Assembly: GCA_038206235.1 (NCBI GenBank)
Contig: JBBRBB010000009.1
Location: 81,561-145,560, forward strand
DNA: 64,000 bases
Origin: JBBRBB01 sp038206235
Lineage (GTDB): Bacteria; Bacteroidota; Bacteroidia; Chitinophagales; Chitinophagaceae
Direction of reading: 5' to 3'
Each line of letters begins with the position of its first letter. The stretch's first letter is position 1. A program made the position numbers and the translations under genes. Below are positions 44,075 through 52,466 of this stretch, in pieces. The notes under the pieces are model-generated. The model made no database searches. It saw nothing but the letters and a program-made list of their open reading frames with translations, and had not been told where the DNA came from.

Positions 44075-45277
44075 ATGGAAGCAACTATTTCTGCACAGGA
44101 ACCAACCTATTCGCTTAAACAACTTGTTTTTTATTTTCTAAAACTGGGTTATTCAGGTTTTGGAGGACCGGTAGCTTTGGTTGGTTACATGCACCGCGAC
44201 CTTGTTGAAAATCGCAAATGGATAAGTGAAGAAGATTATAAAGAAGGGTTGACCTTAGCTCAATTAGCCCCCGGCCCTTTGGCAGCACAGTTAGGCATGT
44301 ATTTAGGATTTGTACATTACCGTTACATTGGTGCAACACTTGCTGGTCTTGCTTTTGTGCTTCCTTCGTTTGTTATGGTTGTGGTGTTGGGAATATTCTA
44401 TAAAATGTATAATGGCATATCGTGGATGCAGGCTGTATTTTACGGCGTTGGTGCAGCCGTTATTGGTATCATAGCAATCAGTTCTTATAAGTTAACCGTT
44501 AAGTCCGTAGGCAAATTCAATCTTGAATCATTTAAAGCAAAATGGTTATTGTGGTTATTTTATCTTACAACTTTAATTATCACTTTCATTTCACAAACAG
44601 AAGTGCTTCCTGTCTTTCTTGCCGCAGGGTTTATATATATGTTCGTTAAAGTCCCGCCGGCATGGACAAAGAGTGGTGTTGCTAAATCATTTTTTTTATT
44701 AACCGGAATTGGTTTTTGGGATTATGATTCAAAAACATTAGGACAAATTGCATGGTTTTTTACAAAAGCAGGAGCATTTGTTTTTGGCAGCGGGCTTGCA
44801 ATCATTCCATTTTTACATGGTGCCGTTACAGATTATCATTGGATTGATGAACACCAGTTTTTAGATGCTGTTGCCGTAGCAATGATAACTCCCGGGCCAG
44901 TTGTTATCACTGTTGGGTTTATTGGTTATTTAGTGGCAGGCTTTCCCGGAGCTTGTGTCGCTGCAACATGTACTTTTCTTCCCTGCTATTTACTCACTGT
45001 AATTCCAGCGCCTTATTTTAAAAAGTATGCTAAGAATGCTTCTATAAAAGCATTTGTTGATGGCATTACTGCAGCAGTTATCGGTGCATTAACAGGAGCT
45101 GTTATTATTATTGCTGTAAATACATTTACACAAAATCATTCTGTAACAATAGATATTCCTTCTGTTTTGATTGCAGTTGCAACTGTGCTCGCATTATTAT
45201 ATATCAAGAAAATTCAGGAGCCGTATATAATTTTAGTGGCTGCTATTATTGGACTTATTATTAAAACATTGCTATAA
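44075..45277 (+). CDS. chrA: Chromate efflux transporter ChrA (two-domain CHR family)
   Basis: A 400-aa membrane protein with two homologous CHR halves. The first half has LGYSGFGGPVALVGYMHRDL and LTLAQLAPGPLAAQLGMYLG; the second has FTKAGAFVFGSGLAIIPFLH and AVAMITPGPVVITVGFIGYL. These are the signature motifs of long-chain ChrA proteins, which export chromate by antiport with a cation or proton. About ten hydrophobic segments. It sits between the ChrB-AraC regulator and a DUF1259 gene. Confidence 0.93.
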   Translation: MEATISAQEPTYSLKQLVFYFLKLGYSGFGGPVALVGYMHRDLVENRKWISEEDYKEGLTLAQLAPGPLAAQLGMYLGFVHYRYIGATLAGLAFVLPSFVMVVVLGIFYKMYNGISWMQAVFYGVGAAVIGIIAISSYKLTVKSVGKFNLESFKAKWLLWLFYLTTLIITFISQTEVLPVFLAAGFIYMFVKVPPAWTKSGVAKSFFLLTGIGFWDYDSKTLGQIAWFFTKAGAFVFGSGLAIIPFLHGAVTDYHWIDEHQFLDAVAVAMITPGPVVITVGFIGYLVAGFPGACVAATCTFLPCYLLTVIPAPYFKKYAKNASIKAFVDGITAAVIGALTGAVIIIAVNTFTQNHSVTIDIPSVLIAVATVLALLYIKKIQEPYIILVAAIIGLIIKTLL

Positions 45278-45333
45278 CATGAATGATAGATTAATTAGAT
45301 TTCAAACTATCTGCCTTTAAATAAAAATGATAC

Positions 45334-46191
45334 ATGAAAAAATTATTGACAATTATCCCGGCATTAATATTTTGTTGCAATGGTTTTGCACAAGATTCTA
45401 CAGCATTAAATAATGTATTTGGTAAAAAGGGTACAGTACAGGGAGATGTTTATAAAATTACATTTCCACGTTCTGATTTGAAAGTTAAAATAGATGATTT
45501 TCCTGTTGCACCCGGGCTTGCACTTACCTCATGGATTGGCATTATGAAAATGGGAAATGATGTAATGATGATGGGCGACCTTGTGCTGCTCGATTCAGAA
45601 GAACCAAAAGTTGTGGCTAAGTTAGTTGCAGAAAATCTTGATATAACAGCCATACATAATCATCTTGTAAATGAAATTCCCAACATCAAGTACATACATT
45701 TTTCAGGTGATGGTGATGCCATAAAACTGGCAGAAGAAATAAAATCAGTTCTTACTGTAACTGCAACTCCTTTAACACCAGCGGCTGCACAAGTTCAAAG
45801 CAATGTTCCGGATTGGATAAAAGTTGAGGCGATACTTGGTACTTCTGGCAAGCACAATGGAATGCTTTTACAATATAGTTTTCCAAGGGTTGAAAAATTA
45901 ACGGAAAGTGGAATGGAAATACCTCCTGCAATGGGTATGGCAACAGCAATTAATTTTCAAATGAATGGCAACAGTGCAGCTATAGCTGGTGATTTTGTTT
46001 TATTGGCAGATGAAGTTAATCCGGTTGTAAAAGCGCTTACAGAAAATGGCATTACATCCACTGCTCTTCATAACCACATGCTTTACGATGAACCGCGATT
46101 ATTTATGATGCACTTTTGGGCTGTGGGAGATCCAGAGCAATTGGCAAAAGGGTTGAAAGCTGCATTGGATAAAACTAATTCAAAGCTTTGA
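45334..46191 (+). CDS. DUF1259 (LppY/LpqO-type) secreted protein
   Basis: 285 aa with signal peptide 1-19 (LLTIIPALIFCCNGFAQ). Two tandem DUF1259-like units are visible: FPRSDLKVKIDDFPVAPGLA to ITAIHNHLVNEIPNIKYIHF, and FPRVEKLTESGMEIPPAMGM to STALHNHMLYDEPRLFMMHF. Each carries an HNH triad that could bind metal. The family occurs next to chromate genes in several bacteria, but its biochemical role is unknown. It lies 56 bp after chrA and 79 bp before a second ChrB domain gene. Confidence 0.88.
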   Translation: MKKLLTIIPALIFCCNGFAQDSTALNNVFGKKGTVQGDVYKITFPRSDLKVKIDDFPVAPGLALTSWIGIMKMGNDVMMMGDLVLLDSEEPKVVAKLVAENLDITAIHNHLVNEIPNIKYIHFSGDGDAIKLAEEIKSVLTVTATPLTPAAAQVQSNVPDWIKVEAILGTSGKHNGMLLQYSFPRVEKLTESGMEIPPAMGMATAINFQMNGNSAAIAGDFVLLADEVNPVVKALTENGITSTALHNHMLYDEPRLFMMHFWAVGDPEQLAKGLKAALDKTNSKL

Positions 46192-46198
46192 GATACCT

Positions 46199-46243
46199 GG
46201 TCTGACTTCCGAAGTTTTGGAACGGGCTGTCCCGGGTCTGACC
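46199..46243. repeat. Twin mini-hairpins between GGTCTGAC direct repeats
   Basis: GGTCTGAC at 46199-46206 and again at 46235-46242. Between them TTCC...GGAA (46207-46222) and CGGG-CTGT-CCCG (46224-46235) can each form a small hairpin. It lies between the DUF1259 and second ChrB genes. It could be a dispersed repeat or an operator. Confidence 0.45.
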
Positions 46244-46270
46244 ATGCACATCACTGTAAAAAATATTCCC

Positions 46271-46723
46271 ATGAAATGGATAACACGTGAACGCCCTAAA
46301 ATTGACCGCATTGCCTGCCCCTGGCTACTAAAAAATTTTGTTGATAAAGATGCGGAATTCATTTATGTTCCTAAAGAAAAAGTTTTTGAAAAAGCAAAAG
46401 AGTTTGATGCGATTCCTTATGATATTCCCGGCGCTGAATATTCGCATTACGGTGAAGAATGCACATTTGATTACATCATTAAAAAACATGAATTAGCCGA
46501 TGATGCATTACTGCAACTCGCAACAATTGTAAGAGGTGCAGATACAGCCAGTTTTCAGTTAGCTCCGCAGGCAGCAGGCTTATGGGCAATATCTGCTGGT
46601 TTGTCTTACAATTATAAAAACGATCACGAACAATTAGAGATAGGCATGAAACTCTACGATGCATTGTATTCATGGGCTAAATATGTGCAGGATGAAAAGC
46701 ATACATGGAATCCAAAATTGTAA
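46271..46723 (+). CDS. Stand-alone ChrB-type domain protein (putative chromate resistance)
   Basis: 150 aa from the ATG at 46271, chosen because MKWITRERPKIDRIACPWL is identical to the start of the ChrB-AraC fusion at 43152. An upstream ATG at 46217 would translate the repeat region. It contains only the ChrB_C domain (Cys16, HYGEECTFDYIIKKH, GADTASF, MKLYDALYSWAKYV) and lacks any HTH. ChrB_C proteins without DNA-binding domains are found in chromate loci and may be enzymatic or sensory partners. It is the last gene of the chromate cluster. Confidence 0.88.
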   Translation: MKWITRERPKIDRIACPWLLKNFVDKDAEFIYVPKEKVFEKAKEFDAIPYDIPGAEYSHYGEECTFDYIIKKHELADDALLQLATIVRGADTASFQLAPQAAGLWAISAGLSYNYKNDHEQLEIGMKLYDALYSWAKYVQDEKHTWNPKL

Positions 46724-47110
46724 AAGCTAAGTATTAAAAAAATTATCAAGCGTTGTAAATTCGAATAAAACTTTACTATAAACCGCTGTGCGAAAGAATA
46801 TCTTGCTTTTGTGCTAGCAAATTATACTTTCTCATTTGCTTATACATTACATAAAAACCAAGCAGGTGGTATTAAACTTTACCTTCCTATATTCAATTCT
46901 CTGGTTTTTTTCCTTCGTGTATTTTTTAAGTTCTTTGCTTTGTGTGTGTTGCAAGGACGCTTGTAAGTTTTTGTCGGAAATGAAAGAAGAGCGGTTGAAT
47001 GATTATAAAAGGATAAATATTTTTCGAATTTTCAAAATAGACCCGCCTGTTTCTTCAAAAAAAATAGCTGCGATTTTCACAGCTATGTTAGAAAGAAAAA
47101 ATATACAATA
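46724..47110. other. 387-bp stretch without a convincing gene
   Basis: Between the second ChrB gene and the convergent small membrane protein gene. A plus-strand open frame at 46836-47114 (92 aa, one hydrophobic stretch FLYSILWFFSFVYFLSSLLC) is the only candidate. It has no recognisable family and overlaps the 3' end of the minus-strand gene by 4 bp, so I leave it uncalled. A TATCTTGC sequence at 46799-46806, like the M36 -7 boxes, precedes it, so a small membrane protein is not excluded. Confidence 0.3.
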
Positions 47111-47395
47111 TTAAGTATCGCTGGTTGTTTTAGTTACTGTTACTTTATCAGTACGGCCTGCTGAGCTGCCACGCGTTAATGCAACAATTAATAATATGAG
47201 TACAGCCGCGGCTACAATCCAAACCCAGGGCTGCGTGTACCATGTTTGAGTTTCCTGGTGCGAAGTTTTTGTTGTGGTTGTGGAGCTTTGCATTGTATCC
47301 TGTGCTAAAACAACTGTTTGAGTAAGGATTAGAATTAAAAAGGCCAAAAAGGCTTTAATTTTTTCTGTTTTAATTAATTGTTTCATAGAAAACAT
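47111..47395 (-). CDS. Small membrane protein of unknown function
   Basis: 94 aa (or 91 from the second Met, MKQLIKTEK). A signal peptide (FLAFLILILTQTVVLAQ) is followed by a Ser/Thr/Gln-rich stretch, one transmembrane segment (WVWIVAAAVLILLIVALT) and a short basic/Thr tail. Architecture suggests a single-pass inner-membrane protein with its C-terminus in the cytoplasm. Similar small proteins are common in Bacteroidota, without known function. Confidence 0.65.
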   Translation of the reverse strand: MFSMKQLIKTEKIKAFLAFLILILTQTVVLAQDTMQSSTTTTKTSHQETQTWYTQPWVWIVAAAVLILLIVALTRGSSAGRTDKVTVTKTTSDT

Positions 47396-47708
47396 TTTTA
47401 AGGTTTAAAAATAATAAACATAAGATTAAAGGAGAATGAATATTAATCCTTTAATACTTAGTTTCTTTTCAACAACTGGGCCAGTACTGGCGCATACTTT
47501 TTTTACAAATTATGGGGAAAAATATGGGCAGCTTATACTCCATGCTGCGTTTTGCTTTGCAGAATCCCGTATATGCTGAAACCCCCTTAAAAAGAATTCC
47601 CCCATAAAAATGAGGGAATTTTAACCCTTAAACAACCAACATAAAAAATGTTCTTTTTCAATTCTATTTACGATAAAATCGTGAAAATGGGTTTGGTTGT
47701 GAAAAAAT
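47396..47708. other. 313-bp intergenic region between lon and the small membrane gene
   Basis: Holds the likely lon terminator (47587-47620) and the upstream region of the minus-strand membrane protein. No gene-like frame seen. Confidence 0.5.
47587..47620 (-). terminator. Probable terminator after lon
   Basis: AATTCCCCCAT (47595-47605) pairs with ATGAGGGAATT (47610-47620) with one mismatch; on the minus strand it is followed by C then T5. Confidence 0.6.
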
Positions 47709-50132
47709 TTATTGCAGAGACAAATCTAAAACCTGTTGCATAGTTTTTACATAATGAAAATGGATGCCTTTTATAAAGCTGCTATCAATCTCCCGTACAT
47801 CTTTTTCGTTTTGGGCACAAAGCAATATCTCTTTAAGCCCCGCTCTTTTGGCTGCAAGCACCTTTTCTTTAATACCGCCTACGGGCAAAACTTGCCCTCT
47901 TAAAGTTATTTCACCCGTCATAGCAAGATAAGGCTTTAGCCTTCTGCCGGAAAAAGCAGATACCAATGAGCTAAGCATAGTAACGCCTGCACTGGGCCCG
48001 TCTTTTGGAACGGCGCCTTCGGGCACATGTACATGAATATTTTTCTTCTGAAATATTTCACCGTCAATGCCATATTTTTTTGCATTAGCCTGCAAATAGC
48101 TTAAAGCTGTAGTGGCGCTTTCCTTCATTACGTTGCCAAGATTGCCTGTTAATTTAAGCTCGCCTTTGCCGTCGCTTAGAATAGTTTCAATAAAAAGAAT
48201 ATCTCCTCCCACATACGTCCATGCAAGACCTACAGCTACGCCCGGCATATTCACCATCTTATAAATTTCGTTGCTGTATTTTTGGGTGCCGAGAATTTTT
48301 TCAACATCTTTTGATGTGAGTGCAGGTTTTATTTTCTCTTTTATTGTATATTCCTTTGCGCGGTTACGCATAATGCTGGCCAGTTGGCGGTCAAGTTCTC
48401 TTACGCCGCTTTCTCTTGTATAATTTTCGATTATCTTTTGAAGTATTTTATCGCTGATCGAAAAATTTATCTTGCTTAAGCCATGCGCCTCTTTTTGTTT
48501 AGGCACCAGGTGTCGCTTTGCAATCTCTACTTTTTCTTCTACTGCATAGCCGCTTAAATCAATAATCTCAAGCCTGTCTCGCAAAGCGGGTTGTATGTTT
48601 TGAACATTGTTTGCAGTAGCAATGAACAAAACTTTGCTGAGGTCATATTCCAGCTCAAGATAATTATCGTAGAAGGTATGATTTTGTTCGGGGTCTAATA
48701 CTTCAAGCAGAGCAGAGGAAGGATCGCCATGAAAATCATTTCCTGTTTTATCAATTTCATCCAATATCATTACAGGGTTCGATGATTTTACTTTGCGAAT
48801 GCTTTGCACTATTCGGCCGGGCATAGCGCCGATGTATGTTTTCCTGTGACCTCTTATTTCACTTTCATCATGGAGACCTCCAAGACTCACCCGTACATAT
48901 TTTCTTCCTATAACATGTGCAATGCTTCTGCCCAGTGATGTTTTACCAATGCCCGGAGCGCCTACGAAACAGAGTATCGGGCTTTTCATATCCCCTTTCA
49001 ATTTCAGCACAGCAAGGTATTCGAGAATGCGTTCTTTTATTTTCGCCATGCCATAATGGTCTGCATCCAATACTTTGCGGGCATTCTTCAAATCATAATT
49101 ATCTTCTGAATATTGCTGCCAGGGCAAATCAAGCAACAAGTCAAGATGATTATATACAACAGAATAATCAGGAGTGCTGGGGTGCATTCGTTCCAGCTTT
49201 TGAATGCTTGTATTGAACATGTTCTTGGCCGCTTCAGGCCATTTTTTTTGTTCGGCCTTTTTTTTCATTTCGGCAACTTCACGTTCGTTGGTATCGCCGC
49301 CTAATTCGTCTTTGATGCTTTTTAATTGCTGCTGCAAAAAATAATCACGCTGCTGCTTATCAATCTCCGTACGGGTTTTGGTAGCCACTTTGTTTTTTAA
49401 TTCTGCATACTGAAGTTCTATTTGTAACTGTTCAACTAATTTTTGAGCACGTATTGTTATTTCATCAATTTCAAGCAGCCGTTGCTTTTCGCATAACTCG
49501 CTGTTGAGATTGCTGCTTACAAAATTGATGAGAAAAGAAGGGTTCTCAATATTTTTTAAAATGATAGAAGCTTCTGATGGTAAATTGGGAGACAATTGTA
49601 TTATTTGTGAGGCAAGGTCTTTTATTGTGCCTGCATAAGCTTCAAATTCTTCTTCTATACCCGCATAATTATCATTGGGCAATACAGTAACCGCCGCTTT
49701 AAAAAAAGGTTCTTCACTAACTATGGAAGAAATTTTAAATCGTTTTTTTCCCTGAATAATAATGGTATTGCCGCCATCGGGCATTTTTATCAGCTTCACA
49801 ATTTTGGCTACCGTACCTACAGAACATAAATCATTTAATCCCGGCTCTTCTGTATTTGCGTCCTTTTGCGCTAATACACCAATAAGCTTATCGGTTTTAT
49901 ACGATTCAATTACAGCCTTATTGCTTTTATCTCTGCCTACGGTAATGGGTAATACCACACCGGGAAATAAAACAGTATTTCGCAACGGTAAAAGCGGCAA
50001 AATATCAGGAACTACAAGGTTTTTATCTTGCTCGGTATCATTTTCATTAATAGGTATTATGGGCAAAAAATCTGACTCATCCTCTGCATGTAAAAAAAAT
50101 TTTCCTTTTTTCATTTCATGGGTTAACGACAA
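47709..50132 (-). CDS. lon: ATP-dependent protease Lon
   Basis: An 807-aa LonA. The N-terminal substrate domain begins DILPLLPLRNTVLFPGVVLP. The AAA+ module has Walker A GAPGIGKTS and Walker B VMILDEIDKTG. The peptidase domain has Ser714 in PKDGPSAGVTM and Lys757 in VGGIKEKVLAAKRAG, 43 residues apart as in E. coli. It degrades misfolded and regulatory proteins in the cytoplasm. It may start at Met7 (MKKGKFFLHAED) instead. Monocistronic by context. Confidence 0.98.
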   Translation of the reverse strand: MSLTHEMKKGKFFLHAEDESDFLPIIPINENDTEQDKNLVVPDILPLLPLRNTVLFPGVVLPITVGRDKSNKAVIESYKTDKLIGVLAQKDANTEEPGLNDLCSVGTVAKIVKLIKMPDGGNTIIIQGKKRFKISSIVSEEPFFKAAVTVLPNDNYAGIEEEFEAYAGTIKDLASQIIQLSPNLPSEASIILKNIENPSFLINFVSSNLNSELCEKQRLLEIDEITIRAQKLVEQLQIELQYAELKNKVATKTRTEIDKQQRDYFLQQQLKSIKDELGGDTNEREVAEMKKKAEQKKWPEAAKNMFNTSIQKLERMHPSTPDYSVVYNHLDLLLDLPWQQYSEDNYDLKNARKVLDADHYGMAKIKERILEYLAVLKLKGDMKSPILCFVGAPGIGKTSLGRSIAHVIGRKYVRVSLGGLHDESEIRGHRKTYIGAMPGRIVQSIRKVKSSNPVMILDEIDKTGNDFHGDPSSALLEVLDPEQNHTFYDNYLELEYDLSKVLFIATANNVQNIQPALRDRLEIIDLSGYAVEEKVEIAKRHLVPKQKEAHGLSKINFSISDKILQKIIENYTRESGVRELDRQLASIMRNRAKEYTIKEKIKPALTSKDVEKILGTQKYSNEIYKMVNMPGVAVGLAWTYVGGDILFIETILSDGKGELKLTGNLGNVMKESATTALSYLQANAKKYGIDGEIFQKKNIHVHVPEGAVPKDGPSAGVTMLSSLVSAFSGRRLKPYLAMTGEITLRGQVLPVGGIKEKVLAAKRAGLKEILLCAQNEKDVREIDSSFIKGIHFHYVKTMQQVLDLSLQ

Positions 50133-50331
50133 AAGGTCATTAATACTTTTTATAAATTAAGTTTACTATCTCTTTTTAAAAAGTCAATTAAAATGCCAAG
50201 GCAACAAATATAACGGCTGTTGCACAAAATGACATATAAAAGATGCTGGAATACCCTCTCTGCTCTTAATAATTATTCATCAAAAGTATAAGCGTGTAAA
50301 TATTATGTACAGCATTATATATCCTCAAAAC

Positions 50332-50368
50332 AAAAAAGGCCGATTCAATTATTTTGAATCAGCCTTTG
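50332..50368 (-). terminator. Rho-independent terminator after porin-like gene
   Basis: On the minus strand AAAGGCTGATTCAA pairs with the downstream TTGAATCGGCCTTT (one wobble), followed by T6. It lies 18 bp past the stop codon at 50387. Confidence 0.88.
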
Positions 50369-50386
50369 TATAGTTCAGAAAAAAAA

Positions 50387-50980
50387 TTACAGAATTCTAT
50401 ATCCTAAGCCCAATTGTATTTGCTGGTTTTTCCATTTATCCTTGTTATCTACATTATTAATATTTGATAAGCCTATATTATATCTTCCATAAACTTTTAA
50501 GCTTCCCAAATTAACCTGCGCTCCTGCTATTGCAGCGAAGTCACCATTTTTAAATGCCTGCTTTCCTTCCTGGAAAAGGGTTTTATCACTGCTCGTTAAT
50601 ACACTGAACTGAGGCCCGATATGAAAGGTTAATAACTTGCCTGCATTTAAACGCAAAAGAACCGGAATGCTTAGGTAGTTTAAGTGAACCTTATCATCAA
50701 TCACACTGGGAACAACATCCTGGTAAATGCTTGCAAAACCCGAATCAACTGTTGTAGTGGTTTGGCTAAATAAAAGCTCAGGCTGAATACCCCAGTTGTT
50801 ATTAAAATCAAGCTCGATAAAACCGCCTAACTGATAACCTAAATCAAAACCAGATTTAAAAGATTGACCTTGAATTTTGCCCAGGTTAGCGCCTGCTTTT
50901 GCACCGATATGAAAACTCTGCGCATTCGTAGTTATTATGAATGCTGTAATTATAATTGCTGATAAAATGATTTTTTTCAT
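50387..50980 (-). CDS. Outer-membrane beta-barrel (porin-family) protein
   Basis: 197 aa with signal peptide 1-20 (IILSAIIITAFIITTNA-Q). It opens FHIGAKAGANLGKIQGQSF and continues in alternating amphipathic strands (YQLGGFIELDFNNNWGIQPE, LNYLSIPVLLRLNAGKLLTF, HIGPQFSVLT, INNVDNKDKWKNQQIQLGLG), ending with the aromatic/leucine-containing YRIL. This fits the small PorT/OmpW-like outer-membrane barrel family abundant in Bacteroidota. Specific role unknown. An octamer tandem repeat lies 101-180 bp upstream of its start. Confidence 0.88.
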   Translation of the reverse strand: MKKIILSAIIITAFIITTNAQSFHIGAKAGANLGKIQGQSFKSGFDLGYQLGGFIELDFNNNWGIQPELLFSQTTTTVDSGFASIYQDVVPSVIDDKVHLNYLSIPVLLRLNAGKLLTFHIGPQFSVLTSSDKTLFQEGKQAFKNGDFAAIAGAQVNLGSLKVYGRYNIGLSNINNVDNKDKWKNQQIQLGLGYRIL

Positions 50981-51080
50981 AAGTTGATTTTTTTGTTTAA
51001 AAAGTCAATACAGTGCCAGAACCTTATTGAAACGTTTTAAAAATAATTGTATTGCTAAAAAAAACTTAAAGCTAATTGAT

Positions 51081-51160
51081 AATGTGCTAATGTGCTGATG
51101 TGCTAATGTGCTGATGTGCTGATGTGCTGATGTGCTGATGTGCTGATCTGCTGATGTGCT
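51081..51160. repeat. Octamer tandem repeat (10 units)
   Basis: Ten consecutive 8-bp units of the form (A/G)ATGTGCT, one with a G-to-C change (GATCTGCT, 51145-51152). Degenerate AAGTCATT-type repeats follow to about 51198. It lies between the DUF4296 stop (51193) and the porin-like gene start (50980), so changes in copy number could alter the porin promoter region. Confidence 0.9.
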
Positions 51161-51192
51161 AATGAAGTCATTAAGTCATTGAGGGAATAAGG

Positions 51193-51549
51193 TCATTGAA
51201 TTTTTTTGTAAAGCAGTTGCCTTTGCCTGCTTGCATAAGCTGAAACCGAATCGAATAATATTTTATTAAGAATAGGATGAGACTGATAATAGGTAAAGCT
51301 TTTATAGAAATTCTCTTTATCTGTTTTACGAATACGCATTACCTGCTGAAACATTTCACTGGTTTTAGGATAAAGAAGATTGCTGTCTTTGTTATGTTTT
51401 AAACGGGCAAATTCTTCTGCCTGCATCATATCCCAAACAATTAATTTCATATCATTCAGCGGAATTACATCTGAAGGTATGTAGCGGTCGGCAGATGTGC
51501 ATGAAAATAAAATTGAAATCAAAAAAATGAATACATGCTTGTATGTCAT
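51193..51549 (-). CDS. DUF4296 lipoprotein
   Basis: 118 aa. The N-terminus FIFLISILFSC is a lipoprotein signal with Cys at 17. The rest matches DUF4296: YIPSDVIPLNDMKLIVWDMM, AEEFARLKHNKDSN, FYKSFTYYQSHPILNKILFD. Function unknown. It overlaps the DUF4835 gene by 4 bp (ATGA), so the two are translationally coupled, as in other Bacteroidota. Confidence 0.88.
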   Translation of the reverse strand: MTYKHVFIFLISILFSCTSADRYIPSDVIPLNDMKLIVWDMMQAEEFARLKHNKDSNLLYPKTSEMFQQVMRIRKTDKENFYKSFTYYQSHPILNKILFDSVSAYASRQRQLLYKKIQ

Positions 51550-52466
51550 TTCAATTCTGTTTTGTAAACAGAGGCATTTGAAATATCAATTTTTGATAAA
51601 ATTGCCACAGCATTGGAACGGTCAGGAGGATTTGCTTTTTTAAATATGCCGATATATTCCTGCGATTTTCCCTGCACAAATAACTGAGCAATCATGGTGT
51701 TGGAATTTTCCTGATTAAAATCCTGCAATTGCGAAAGTGCATCTAATAAATTGGAGCGGGCTGTTTCTTCATCATCAAACATATTATCGAGTCCGTTGCG
51801 AAAGTAATTGTAAATAATATCGTGTATAATGTTGTACTTTGTATTCATTATGTTTTCTGCAAGCCAGTAGCGGTTTCGTGTGCCATCAAAGGCTTTCCAC
51901 CCGCTGATGTCTCTTGCCTCAGGTGCATTGTTTACAATGTTCTGCGCCTTCTGAAAATATTCTTCTCCCGCTTTTGGCGAAAAAGAATCATAATCCATTC
52001 CTAAAATAATATAAACATAGTAAGCAAAAACGGCTGTAAGATTACCTGCCATGGGGTCTGTGCCGCCAACCCGGTTTTCATTGAATTCTATGGGTTGATA
52101 TTCTGCGTATTTGAATGCAACATCTGCATCCTGAAAATTAATAAGCACAGATTGATAAGCGGCATGATATACAGGGCGCGCCGCTTGTACCGTTAAAGAA
52201 GCTTTGTACGTATTATCGTCTCCGGCGCTTTCAATATTCAGCAAAAAATTGCATTGAATTTTTTCCTGCGCCTGAAAAACATCATCCGTCCATTTTCGGT
52301 TGTTGATAAAATTGGTAAGCTGTGTTTGCAACGTGCTGAACACTTTTTTATCTACGCTTGTATTTACACGCTGTGCAAGCACAGTTACTTTACCCTGCAG
52401 CTCCTGCGCCTGCACACAATAAGTGCAGGAAACAATTAACAGGAGCAAAAAATAATTTTTAAGCAT
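51546..52466 (-). CDS. DUF4835 family protein (PorD-like)
   Basis: 306 aa with signal peptide 1-20 (YFLLLLIVSCTYCVQA). The mature part has the family pattern ELQGKVTVLAQRVNTSVDKK, FSTLQTQLTNFINNRKW, YAEYQPIEFNENRVGGTDPM and DISGWKAFDGTRNRYWLAEN. Some annotation systems name this family type IX secretion protein PorD; I recall that name but cannot verify it here. It overlaps coaBC by 8 bp and the DUF4296 gene by 4 bp, so this is a tight operon. Confidence 0.88.
   Translation of the reverse strand: MLKNYFLLLLIVSCTYCVQAQELQGKVTVLAQRVNTSVDKKVFSTLQTQLTNFINNRKWTDDVFQAQEKIQCNFLLNIESAGDDNTYKASLTVQAARPVYHAAYQSVLINFQDADVAFKYAEYQPIEFNENRVGGTDPMAGNLTAVFAYYVYIILGMDYDSFSPKAGEEYFQKAQNIVNNAPEARDISGWKAFDGTRNRYWLAENIMNTKYNIIHDIIYNYFRNGLDNMFDDEETARSNLLDALSQLQDFNQENSNTMIAQLFVQGKSQEYIGIFKKANPPDRSNAVAILSKIDISNASVYKTELK

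Noticed and set aside
46836..47114. 92-aa plus-strand open frame with a hydrophobic stretch
   Set aside because: No recognisable family, AT-rich composition like its non-coding surroundings, and convergent overlap with the better-supported gene at 47111-47395. Mentioned under the intergenic entry only.
51081..51160. Octamer array as a CRISPR
   Set aside because: Units are contiguous 8-mers without spacers; there are no cas genes. No CRISPR array is seen anywhere in the window.
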